From: Chloroflexi bacterium UBA5189
GTDB taxonomy: Bacteria; Chloroflexota; Limnocylindria; Limnocylindrales; CSP1-4
Length of the DNA: 34,263 bases
Assembly (NCBI GenBank): GCA_002413045.1
Contig: DHWF01000044.1
Span: 36,281 to 70,543, forward strand
Direction: 5' to 3'
Of this stretch, positions 1-6,596 are shown in pieces. Below the pieces are notes generated by a model. The model did no database searches and was not told the origin of the DNA. It saw nothing but the letters and a program-made list of their open reading frames with translations. The translations under genes and the position numbers were made by a program. The stretch's first letter is position 1. Every line of letters starts with the position of its first letter.

Positions 1-85
1 GCCCAGGTGGCGGAATTGGTATACGCGTACGTTTGAGGGGCGTATGAGGCAACTCATCCGGGTTCAAGTCCCGGCCTGGGCACCA
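1..85 (+). tRNA. tRNA-Leu(GAG)
   Basis: Full cloverleaf with a long (class II) variable arm. Acceptor stem 1-7 pairs with 75-81. The anticodon stem is 28-32/40-44 with loop TTGAGGG, giving anticodon GAG at 35-37. The variable arm (45-56) has a TGAG/CTCA stem, and the T stem is 58-62/70-74 around TTCAAGT. Discriminator A82 is followed by an encoded CCA (83-85). It starts at the first base of the window, so its promoter is not visible. Confidence 0.96.
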
Positions 86-415
86 CTCCTCCGGAATCTC
101 CTCGGCTGACGCTGTCGGCCGTCGCCCTCCTCCCTGCGCGCTTCGCTTTGCTCAGCGCTGACGGGCGGGGGCGGCGCGATGCGCCAGAGAGATGAGCCCA
201 CCGCGCTCTGGCCCTTCCGGCAGTTGATCGATACCGGTGCGACATCAGCCTGGCCGGTCCATATCGTGCGGGTATGAGCATCGACAGATCGCGGTCGTCG
301 CGGTGCGGACTGATATCCCCTGGGGGATCGCCAACCTTCGTCGCGCCGTCAGGCTCTGGTAAATTCTTGGGCTTCCGATTTCGCCGGCGGTTTTGACGTC
401 GGGTAGGCTTTCGAC
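86..415. other. Intergenic stretch, no gene seen
   Basis: About 330 bp between tRNA-Leu and tRNA-Val. I see no convincing reading frame; the one minus-strand frame crossing it is arginine/serine-rich and runs into the tRNA. A short inverted repeat, ATCCCC-TG-GGGGAT (315-328), has too small a loop and no T-run to be a terminator. The last bases carry the tRNA-Val -10 element. Confidence 0.6.
404..409 (+). promoter_or_regulatory. -10 element of tRNA-Val
   Basis: TAGGCT lies exactly 6 bp before the mature 5' end of tRNA-Val (416), so transcription would begin at or next to nucleotide +1 of the tRNA. No good -35 is seen 17 bp upstream. The TTGACG at 393-398 is too close to serve as one for this hexamer. 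Confidence 0.5.
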
Positions 416-489
416 GGGCGGTTAGCTCAGCTGGTCAGAGCATCTCGTTTACACCGAGAGGGTCGGGGGTTCGAGTCCCTCACCGCCCA
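416..489 (+). tRNA. tRNA-Val(TAC)
   Basis: Acceptor GGGCGGT (416-422) pairs with ACCGCCC (482-488). The D arm is 425-441 and the anticodon stem 443-447/455-459, with loop TTTACAC giving TAC at 450-452. The variable loop is GGGTC, the T stem 465-469/477-481 around TTCGAGT, and the discriminator A489. CCA is not encoded (CTCC follows), so it must be added after transcription. Confidence 0.97.
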
Positions 490-526
490 CTCCTCAAGCG
501 GCCCCTGAGGCGGCATGGCGATGCTG

Positions 527-532
527 TAGCCT
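527..532 (+). promoter_or_regulatory. -10 element, leaderless start of the cyclase fusion gene
   Basis: TAGCCT ends 6 bp before the GTG at 539, and no Shine-Dalgarno sequence is present. The spacing puts transcription start at the start codon. The same hexamer and the same 6-bp spacing occur before the GTG of the DoxX-like gene (7592-7597). Confidence 0.5.
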
Positions 533-538
533 CCCGAT

Positions 539-1897
539 GTGATCATCCCCGACACCAGGTACGTCGTTGCACCCGACGGTGTCCACCTGGCGTACCAGGT
601 GGTCGGTGACGGCCCGGTCGATCTCGCCGTTGGGTTCCACTACTTCGGCAGCAATGTCGATCTCATCTGGGATGAGCCCGACTGGCGGCCGTTTCTCGTT
701 GGATTTTCCGAGGTAGCGCGCCTGATCCTGCACGACAGACGGGGTCTCGGCGTGTCCAGCCGCAACGTGCCGCCACCGAATCTCGAGACGCAGGTGGCGG
801 ACCTCCTCACCGTCCTCGACGCGGCGGGCTCCCAACGACCGATCCTCGTATCGGGTTCATTGAGCTCGGGCGTCCATGTCCTGTTCGCCGCCACGCATCC
901 CGATCGCGTAAGCGGCCTGATCTGGAACAACCCGGCGGCGCGGGCCGCCTGGGCGCCCGACTATCCATGGGGCTCGACGACCGAGGACTTCGAGAGCGAT
1001 CGGGAGTGGCGGCCTGGCTCCTGGGGCACGGTGGGCCATGCTGGTGCAATCGCGGATATGCGGGCGCGAGAACGTCTCGGCCTGTCGCGAGATGCCGCTA
1101 TGCCGGAGGTCCGACCCGAGCTCGTCAACTCGTATGCACGCATCGTCCGAAACACCGCTACGCCGGACGTCTCACTCGAGATCTATCGGATCGAGCACGA
1201 GACGGACCTCCGCCAGGTCCTGGCTCTCGTCCAGGCGCCGGCGGCGCTCATCACCGGAGCGGACGACCCCGTCGACGAGACGCGCTATATCGCATCGCTG
1301 ATGCCCAACGCGACCGTCCATGTCGTCGAAGGCAGGTCGGGCCTGGCCGTGGAGCCGGTCATCCGCGCGTTTCGAAAGATGGCCGGCATCGGCCAGGCAG
1401 TCGCCGCGCTGGACACCGTCCTCGCCACCGTCCTGTTCACGGACATCGTCGGCTCGACGGATCGGCAGGCGACGCTCGGCGACCGAGCATGGAAGCAGCT
1501 CATCCAGCAGCACCACGCAATCGTCCGGAGGGCGCTCGAGAGTTGGCGCGGCCTTGAGCGCGATACCGCCGGCGACGGCTTCTTCGCCACCTTCGACGGG
1601 CCGGCTCGCGCCGTTCGCTGCGCCCAGGAGATCGTTGCGTCCGTCGAGGAGATCGGACTTTCGATCAGGGCCGGGATCCACATCGGCGAGTGCGAGATCA
1701 TCGACGGGAAGGTCGGGGGTCTGACGGTCACGATCGGAGCTCGCGTCGCGGCCAAGGCGGGCGCGTCCCAGATTCTGATTACCCAGACCGTCAAGGAGCT
1801 GGTCGCCGGTTCCGGCTTCACGTACCGGGACGCGGGCGACGAGGTGCTGAAGGGCATCCCTGGAACCTGGCGGCTCTGGACCGTGCTGCCCCAGTAA
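539..1897 (+). CDS. Alpha/beta-hydrolase fused to a class III adenylate/guanylate cyclase domain
   Basis: A 452-residue two-domain protein. Residues about 10-285 have an alpha/beta-hydrolase layout: strand ILVSGS, then LSSG as a nucleophile elbow near residue 105, then FAATHPDRV, and the acid-loop motif ITGADDPV. Residues about 295-450 are a class III nucleotide cyclase catalytic domain. FTDIVGST carries the first metal Asp (D302) and AGDG the second (D346). A region ending in IGARVAAKAG holds the Arg of the usual N-x3-R transition-state motif, but Thr stands where Asn is usual. The hydrolase His is not evident: the position normally within a GDDH-like motif reads GRSG, so the hydrolase half may be a sensor rather than an enzyme. 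No signal peptide is seen. Predicted role: cytosolic cAMP (or cGMP) synthesis controlled by an N-terminal ligand-binding fold. The GTG start is chosen because it follows a -10 element by 6 bp and no SD is present. Confidence 0.88.
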   Translation: MIIPDTRYVVAPDGVHLAYQVVGDGPVDLAVGFHYFGSNVDLIWDEPDWRPFLVGFSEVARLILHDRRGLGVSSRNVPPPNLETQVADLLTVLDAAGSQRPILVSGSLSSGVHVLFAATHPDRVSGLIWNNPAARAAWAPDYPWGSTTEDFESDREWRPGSWGTVGHAGAIADMRARERLGLSRDAAMPEVRPELVNSYARIVRNTATPDVSLEIYRIEHETDLRQVLALVQAPAALITGADDPVDETRYIASLMPNATVHVVEGRSGLAVEPVIRAFRKMAGIGQAVAALDTVLATVLFTDIVGSTDRQATLGDRAWKQLIQQHHAIVRRALESWRGLERDTAGDGFFATFDGPARAVRCAQEIVASVEEIGLSIRAGIHIGECEIIDGKVGGLTVTIGARVAAKAGASQILITQTVKELVAGSGFTYRDAGDEVLKGIPGTWRLWTVLPQ

Positions 1898-1928
1898 TCA
1901 GCTGGATCGATCAGGAACCTCCAGACGC

Positions 1929-1934
1929 TAGACT
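1929..1934 (+). promoter_or_regulatory. -10 element of lemA-htpX
   Basis: TAGACT sits 54 bp before the lemA ATG, in a context (GCTAGACTC) that recurs before rpsF. It leaves an mRNA leader of about 50 nt ending in GGAGGG (1978-1983), 5 bp before the start. No clear -35 is seen. Confidence 0.4.
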
Positions 1935-1988
1935 CTGACATGGTGGTGTCGCGCCCGGACTGGGCGTGAGCCGTCGTGGAGGGCTTTC

Positions 1989-2552
1989 ATGGAAATCATC
2001 GTCCTGCTGATCGTGGTCGGCGTCATCGCCGCCTTCGTCGTCAGCATCTACAACGGCCTGGTCGGGCGTCGGAACCGGATCGACGAGGCGCTCGCCCAGA
2101 TCCAGGTCCAGCTCAAGCGCCGGCATGACCTGATCCCGAACCTCGTGAACGCGGTCAAGGGCTACATGGGGTTCGAGCAGAAGGTCCTGACCGACGTCAC
2201 GAACGCGCGCGCATCGGCCGTGTCGGCCGGCGCCCAAGGCGTCGCCGCGCAGGCCCAGGCGGAGAACGCGCTCACGGGGACCCTGCGCTCGCTGTTCGCG
2301 GTCGTCGAGAACTACCCGGACCTCAAGGCCAACCAGAACGTCCTGTCGCTCCAGGAGGAGCTGACGACGACCGAGAACCAGATCTCGTTCAGCCGGCAGC
2401 ACTACAACTCGAGCGTCCTCGACTACAACAACGCGATCCAGGTGTTCCCAAGCAACCTGCTCGCGGGCGTGTTCGGCTTCACCAAGCGCGAGTTCTTCGA
2501 GGCGGAGCCCGAGGCCGCGGCCGTCCCGAACGTCGACCTCAGCCTGAGCTGA
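1989..2552 (+). CDS. lemA: LemA family membrane protein
   Basis: 187 residues, the usual length for LemA. One N-terminal membrane helix (residues about 3-20) is followed by the family's helical bundle with its typical sequence: YNGLVGRRNRIDEALAQI, then LKRRHDLIPNLVNAVKGYM, then a middle section ending in ENYPDLKANQNVLSLQEEL and the C-terminal FNNAIQ-like YNNAIQVFPSN. The molecular role of LemA is not settled; it is membrane-anchored and often encoded beside HtpX-type proteases or TPM-domain proteins. Here an M48 protease gene follows after 49 bp, as in many genomes, which suggests a shared envelope quality-control role. A strong SD (GGAGGG, 1978-1983) fixes the ATG. Confidence 0.95.
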   Translation: MEIIVLLIVVGVIAAFVVSIYNGLVGRRNRIDEALAQIQVQLKRRHDLIPNLVNAVKGYMGFEQKVLTDVTNARASAVSAGAQGVAAQAQAENALTGTLRSLFAVVENYPDLKANQNVLSLQEELTTTENQISFSRQHYNSSVLDYNNAIQVFPSNLLAGVFGFTKREFFEAEPEAAAVPNVDLSLS

Positions 2553-2601
2553 GCGCACCAGCCGGCGCCGCCGGCTCGATCCAGGTTCAGCGAGTCCAAC
2601 C

Positions 2602-3582
2602 ATGGCAATGAGCACGACCTTCGCTGCCGAGCAGGCGGTGAACCGGCGGAACTCGATCCTGCTCGTGATCGCGGTGATGGGGTTCCTGGCCGCCCTGGGT
2701 TTCGCGATCGGCTTCGGAACCAGCGGCAGGGTGGCGGGCGGCTTCCTGGTGACCGCGGGCGCGATCGTCCTGGCGACGCTGCTGTCGGTCGGGTCGTATT
2801 TCGGCGGCGACCAGCTCGTCCTCGCCACGTCCGGCGCCAAGGAGGTCGATCACAACTCGGCGCCGCAGCTCATCAACGTCGTCCAGGAGATGGCGCTGGC
2901 TGCGGGCGTGCCCATGCCCAAGGTCTACATCATCGACGACACCGCACCGAATGCGTTCGCGACGGGCCGCGACCCGCAGCACGCGTCGGTCGCGATCACG
3001 ACCGGCCTCCTGCAGAAGCTCGATCGCGAGGAGCTCCAGGGCGTCCTCGGGCACGAGATGTCGCACGTCCGAAACTACGACATCCGGTTCTCGCTGCTCG
3101 TCGCCGTCCTGGTCGGCTCGATCGCGCTGATGGCCGACTTCTTCCTCCGGTTCACGTTCTGGGGCGGGGGCCGCGGCAGCGGCGACCGGGACAAGGGCGG
3201 TGGGGGACTCGTCGTGATCGTCTACCTGCTCGCGATCGTCCTGGCGGTCCTGGCGCCGATCATCGCCCGACTGGTCCAGCTGGCGGTCAGCCGCCAGCGG
3301 GAGTACCTCGCCGATGCATCCTCGGTGGAGCTGACCCGCAACCCGCACGGGCTCGAGCAGGCGCTCGCGAAGATCGCCGGCGACAAGGAGGTCCTCGAGG
3401 TCGCCAACCGCGCGACGCAGCACCTGTACTTCACGAACCCGATCAAGAAGTTCGAGGCGCGCTCGAACTCGATGTTCTCGACCCACCCGAGCATCGTCGA
3501 CCGGATCAACCGGCTGCGCCGGCTGACCGGCGAGCAGCCGCTCGACGCTCCGGATCAGCAGGCGCTCGCCGGCCTCGATTGA
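2602..3582 (+). CDS. htpX: M48 family zinc metalloprotease, HtpX-like
   Basis: 326 residues with the HtpX plan: two N-terminal membrane helices (about 16-40 and 45-70), a zinc-protease domain, then two more hydrophobic segments (about 165-190 and 205-230). HEMSH (H151, E152, H155) is the zinc/catalytic motif, and E234 in SRQREYLADASS is the third ligand. Expected role: integral membrane protease degrading misfolded membrane proteins with its active site on the cytosolic face. It follows lemA in one operon. The next gene starts inside its stop codon (TTGA), so all three are probably translated from one mRNA. The glycine-rich insert between helices (about 190-203) is not part of the core motif set. 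Confidence 0.95.
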   Translation: MAMSTTFAAEQAVNRRNSILLVIAVMGFLAALGFAIGFGTSGRVAGGFLVTAGAIVLATLLSVGSYFGGDQLVLATSGAKEVDHNSAPQLINVVQEMALAAGVPMPKVYIIDDTAPNAFATGRDPQHASVAITTGLLQKLDREELQGVLGHEMSHVRNYDIRFSLLVAVLVGSIALMADFFLRFTFWGGGRGSGDRDKGGGGLVVIVYLLAIVLAVLAPIIARLVQLAVSRQREYLADASSVELTRNPHGLEQALAKIAGDKEVLEVANRATQHLYFTNPIKKFEARSNSMFSTHPSIVDRINRLRRLTGEQPLDAPDQQALAGLD

Positions 3583-4757
3583 GCGGAGCGGGGATCGCCC
3601 AGCGCAGGCTCGAAGCACAGCGACTCGTCGGCGAGCCACTGCCGACCGCCGCGGACGCCGTCCGCCGCCTGGTCGCCGTCCAGTCGCAGGACTATGCGGG
3701 GGCAAAGTGGGCGCTCGCCCAGCGCACGACGGGTGTCACCGACGCCGAGCTCGACCGGCAGTTCGACGCCGGTGCCTTCCTCCGCCTCCACGCCGTGCGG
3801 CCGACGTGGCACTTCGTCGCGCAGGAGGATCTCCGCTGGCTCCTGGCGCTGACCGGGCCGCGCGTCCACCAGGCGAGTGCCTACCAGTACCGTCAGCTCG
3901 AGATCGATCGACCGCTCGCACGCCGGGCAGCCGACGTCTACGAGCGCGTGCTCGCGGGCGGGCTGGCGATGACCAAGGATGAGCTGGGCGTCCATCTCAA
4001 CGCAGCGGGCATCCCGGCGGACGGCCTCCGCCTGCTGTACCTGATCCTCCACGCGGAGGCGGAGGCGATCGTGTGCAGTGGTCCGCGGCGCAACGGGAAG
4101 CACACGCACGCCCTCGTCGAGGAACGCGCCGCACCGGCGCCGGCCCGCACCCGCGAGGAGGCGCTCGCCGAGCTGGCGGGCCGGTACGTCGCGGGCCACG
4201 GCCCCGCCCAGGACATCGACCTCGCGTGGTGGTCCGGCCTCACCCTGGCCGACGCGCGACGCGGCCTGGCGACGGCGTCGCCCGCCCTCGAGCAGGAGAC
4301 GATCGACGGCCGGACGTTCTGGTCTTCTGACGACGACGGTGGCGTTTGCCAGGCTGGGCGTTCGGCAACGCGCGCGACGACGGTGAACCTCTTGCCCAAC
4401 TACGACGAGCTGCTGGTCGCGTTCCGCGATCGGCGCGAAGGGTTGGATCCGGCGCTGCCGCCACCCGCGCGGATCGCCGACGAGATCCTGAGCCACGGCA
4501 TCGTCCGCGATGGATTGCTGGTCGGGCGCTGGTGGCGAACGGTCGAAAACGGCGTCGTGACGCTCCGCCTCGATCGCCGGATTCCCTTGACCTCCGTTGA
4601 GGAGTCGCTCCTCGGAGCCGCCGTCGAACGCTACGCAGCCTTCCTCGGACGGCCGGCGACGGTGGCTCCCGTGCTATCCTCCGCCTCGCCGTCGGGCCGC
4701 TTCGGCTTGGCGGACTCGCCGGGCCGAGATAGCTCAGTTGGTAGAGCACGCGACTGA
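3579..4757 (+). CDS. Winged-helix DNA-binding protein, AlkZ-like (HTH_42) family; C-terminus runs into tRNA-Phe
   Basis: 392 residues of the HTH_42/AlkZ superfamily of tandem winged-helix proteins, which includes glycosylases that unhook DNA crosslinks. LVAVQSQDYAGAKWALAQRT (31-50) is the family's N-terminal signature. Q35-S-Q37 matches the Q-x-Q catalytic motif described for AlkZ-type enzymes, rather than the Q-x-D of YcaQ-type ones; this assignment is from memory of the family. Further landmarks are HAVRPTWHFVAQEDLRWLLA, TLADARRGL and NLLPNYDELLVAFRDR. Homologues normally end just after a segment like VERYAAFLGRPA. Here the frame continues about 30 codons through the tRNA promoter and stops at TGA 4755-4757 inside the tRNA-Phe anticodon loop. 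The TTG start overlaps the htpX stop by 4 bp, which supports translational coupling. No nearby biosynthetic cluster explains a self-resistance role. Confidence 0.87.
   Translation: MSGAGIAQRRLEAQRLVGEPLPTAADAVRRLVAVQSQDYAGAKWALAQRTTGVTDAELDRQFDAGAFLRLHAVRPTWHFVAQEDLRWLLALTGPRVHQASAYQYRQLEIDRPLARRAADVYERVLAGGLAMTKDELGVHLNAAGIPADGLRLLYLILHAEAEAIVCSGPRRNGKHTHALVEERAAPAPARTREEALAELAGRYVAGHGPAQDIDLAWWSGLTLADARRGLATASPALEQETIDGRTFWSSDDDGGVCQAGRSATRATTVNLLPNYDELLVAFRDRREGLDPALPPPARIADEILSHGIVRDGLLVGRWWRTVENGVVTLRLDRRIPLTSVEESLLGAAVERYAAFLGRPATVAPVLSSASPSGRFGLADSPGRDSSVGRARD
4675..4680 (+). promoter_or_regulatory. Extended -10 element of the tRNA-Phe/tRNA-Gly unit
   Basis: TATCCT preceded by TG-C (TGCTATCCT, 4672-4680) forms an extended -10. 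It lies 42 bp before the mature tRNA-Phe, inside the tail of the upstream AlkZ-like reading frame. The TATCCT hexamer also occurs on the minus strand before the CpaE-like and LCP genes. Confidence 0.5.
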
Positions 4758-4798
4758 AAATCGCGGTGTCGCCAGTTCGACTCTGGCTCTCGGCACCA
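4723..4798 (+). tRNA. tRNA-Phe(GAA)
   Basis: Acceptor GCCGAGA (4723-4729) pairs with TCTCGGC (4788-4794). D arm 4732-4747, anticodon stem 4749-4753/4761-4765, loop CTGAAAA with GAA at 4756-4758, and T stem 4771-4775/4783-4787 around TTCGACT. CCA is encoded (4796-4798). The upstream protein gene overlaps it by 35 nt, using U33-G34-A35 as its stop codon. Confidence 0.97.
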
Positions 4799-4822
4799 AC
4801 AACCCGGCGTGCGCGGCTCCGA

Positions 4823-4898
4823 GCGGAAGTGGCTCAGTTGGTAGAGCATCACCTTGCCAAGGTGAGGGTCGCGGGTTCGAGTCCCGTCTTCCGCTCCA
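4823..4898 (+). tRNA. tRNA-Gly(GCC)
   Basis: Acceptor GCGGAAG (4823-4829) pairs with CTTCCGC (4888-4894). The anticodon stem is TCACC/GGTGA with loop TTGCCAA, giving GCC at 4856-4858. The T stem is 4871-4875/4883-4887 around TTCGAGT, the discriminator is T4895, and CCA is encoded. It lies 24 bp after tRNA-Phe and is probably cotranscribed with it. A convergent protein gene ends only 10 bp away. Confidence 0.97.
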
Positions 4899-4908
4899 TT
4901 TCCTTGTC

Positions 4909-6216
4909 CTAGTTTTCGTGCATGACGACCGTGTAGAAGTGCTTGGCGGGCGGCTTCCCCTTGTCCACTGGAGTCGCGAGCGGGATCACCTGGGTGACCG
5001 TGAAGGTCGTGCCAGGCAGGATGATGACCTCCTCCTCGGCCTCCGTCGTCATCGCCGCCGACAGCGCTGCGATATCTCGCGCGGTCTTGACATGGATCTC
5101 GGCGACATAGCTGACATTCTGCTGGGTGGTCACGTTGAGGTCGCCGCGCCTGCCGGCCGCATACCCCTCGGCGACGGTGCGCACCTTGGCTGCGCTCCCG
5201 AATGACCCAAAGGGGATTCTCGCGCCGTTCGTGTACTTGGCGTTGAAAACCGCCTCCGTCAATCGTTCGCCGCGGTAGGCAATGCCACCCGAGTACGGGT
5301 CCATCCGGGTCAGGACATGGAGTAGCCGCGTCGCGTGCTCGCCGCCCTCCGCAACGACCGGCTTGAGGCCGCGCGCCCAGCCGACCGCCGCGCCATGGAA
5401 GGCGCCCCGGGCGAGCCGCGGACCAAACTGGGCGAGCGCCTGATCCTTCGCTCCCTGGACATTGGAGGCGAGCCACGAGGCCGATCCCGCAGCCGCCGGG
5501 TTGATGTAGGCGTAGTCGGGCTGGGTGAAGAGGCGGATTGCGGCGATCTCTGCCGCCGTCAGCTTGTACTTGGCGGCCAGCTTCACGGCCCGCTCATCGG
5601 CTCCCTGAACACCAGGAGACGTGTTGCCGCCCGCAACGTCCTCCGCCGGATCGACCACGATCGACTTGGTCGTTTGCTTGTTGGTCGCCTTGAACCCGCC
5701 GGACTCGAGCTTGTCGAGGTAATCCTTGTCGCCCGGGGCGGCGCGCTTCCTCCGCAGCAGGCGCGCCTCCTGGCGCGCCTCGCGTCCGAGGGCCGTGAGG
5801 TCGAGCCTTCGTTGATTCTGGCTGGTGTCCTGCCCATGCTTCTCGAGCCAGTGGTCGGTGAGCCCGATGATCACGTCCGCGTACCACAGCTTGTCGGCGT
5901 CGGTCGCCGCGGCACCGTAGTCGGCGAACGCGTTGTCGATCTTGCCGAGGGTGTCGGCGCCCGTGAAGGCGGTGCGGAGCCGCTTCGTCCACGATCGCCC
6001 GCCCCTGAGCTTCTTCGCATCGAAGCTGATCGCTCGCTGGACCGCCGGCGAGACGTTGCCGCGGAGGAGGGCAGTGACCGCACGGTTCCCGGCCTGGCGC
6101 TGGAGCATGAGCACGCGCGCCTCCTCGGGGCTCGCGTCGTCCAGTGCGAGCGCCTCCTGCTCGCGGGCCTCGACGGGCGCGGCGACCTTCTCGGCCGTTG
6201 CGTGCTCGGCGCCCAC
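4909..6216 (-). CDS. ADP-ribosyltransferase-domain protein with an injection-system-type N-terminal tag (putative secreted effector)
   Basis: 435 residues. The C-terminal domain (about 215-435) has the R-S-E plan of arginine-type mono-ADP-ribosyltransferases. A helical lead-in LTAAEIAAIRLFTQ (219-232) is followed by R315 in AYRGERL, S341 in SFGSAAK, and the biglutamate E394-E-E396 followed by VIILPGTTF. Such enzymes transfer ADP-ribose from NAD+ to a target residue; the target here cannot be inferred. Residues 37-61 (LMLQRQAGNRAV to PAVQR) resemble the N-terminal motif seen in DUF4157-type and other proteins associated with extracellular contractile injection systems. The middle (65-210) is helical and basic, without a recognised domain. 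There is no classical signal peptide and no membrane helix. The GTG start follows GAGGAGG (6228-6234) by 11 bp. It is the only gene in the tRNA block on the minus strand, and its base composition looks less GC-rich than its neighbours. No immunity gene or injection-system gene is seen nearby. Confidence 0.8.
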   Translation of the reverse strand: MGAEHATAEKVAAPVEAREQEALALDDASPEEARVLMLQRQAGNRAVTALLRGNVSPAVQRAISFDAKKLRGGRSWTKRLRTAFTGADTLGKIDNAFADYGAAATDADKLWYADVIIGLTDHWLEKHGQDTSQNQRRLDLTALGREARQEARLLRRKRAAPGDKDYLDKLESGGFKATNKQTTKSIVVDPAEDVAGGNTSPGVQGADERAVKLAAKYKLTAAEIAAIRLFTQPDYAYINPAAAGSASWLASNVQGAKDQALAQFGPRLARGAFHGAAVGWARGLKPVVAEGGEHATRLLHVLTRMDPYSGGIAYRGERLTEAVFNAKYTNGARIPFGSFGSAAKVRTVAEGYAAGRRGDLNVTTQQNVSYVAEIHVKTARDIAALSAAMTTEAEEEVIILPGTTFTVTQVIPLATPVDKGKPPAKHFYTVVMHEN

Positions 6217-6262
6217 GGATCCAGCAGCCTCCTCAACGGCTACGACGACGGCAGACGCGGCG

Positions 6263-6292
6263 AGCGTACGCAGACGCGGAATCGAGGGTCAA
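6263..6292 (-). promoter_or_regulatory. Possible promoter of the ADP-ribosyltransferase gene
   Basis: On the minus strand, TTGACC (6292-6287) and TACGCT (6268-6263) are separated by 18 bp, about 46 bp before the GTG start. The -10 half is weak. Proposed from spacing and position only. Confidence 0.28.
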
Positions 6293-6377
6293 TGTCGGTT
6301 CGGGCAGACTCGCGGGCGGGTTCGGGTCGAGCGGCGCGGTGCGAGGCTGGCAAACTACTGGCGGCTGAGCGCCTCGG

Positions 6378-6451
6378 TGCCCCTTCGTCTAGTGGTAGGA
6401 CAGCGGACTTTGAATCCGTTAGGCGAGGTTCGAATCCTCGAGGGGCAACCA
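6378..6451 (+). tRNA. tRNA-Gln(TTG)
   Basis: Acceptor TGCCCCT (6378-6384) pairs fully with AGGGGCA (6441-6447). The D arm is GTCTAG...GGAC (6387-6401), the anticodon loop CTTTGAA gives TTG at 6410-6412, and the T stem CGAGG/CCTCG surrounds TTCGAAT. Discriminator A6448 is followed by an encoded CCA (6449-6451). Confidence 0.97.
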
Positions 6452-6481
6452 CTCCTGTGGCAGAATCCGGCGGCTCCCCGT

Positions 6482-6558
6482 GGCGACGTGGTGAAGTGGT
6501 TCAACACGGAGGTCTGCAAAACCTCTATTCACCGGTTCGAATCCGGTCGTCGCCTCCA
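6482..6558 (+). tRNA. tRNA-Cys(GCA)
   Basis: Acceptor GGCGACG (6482-6488) pairs with CGTCGCC (6548-6554). D arm 6491-6507, anticodon stem GAGGT/ACCTC with loop CTGCAAA giving GCA at 6516-6518, T stem ACCGG/CCGGT around TTCGAAT, discriminator T, CCA encoded. It lies 30 bp after tRNA-Gln and is probably in the same transcript. Confidence 0.97.
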
Positions 6559-6596
6559 CCTTCCCGACCCGGCAGCGCCTCCACGAGGCCAATTCG

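Noticed and set aside
315..328. Inverted repeat ATCCCC-TG-GGGGAT as a terminator after tRNA-Leu
   Set aside because: The loop is only 2 nt, there is no T-run, and it is more than 200 bp from the tRNA.
393..398. TTGACG as the -35 of tRNA-Val
   Set aside because: It lies only 5 bp before the TAGGCT -10 element, far short of the usual 16-18 bp.
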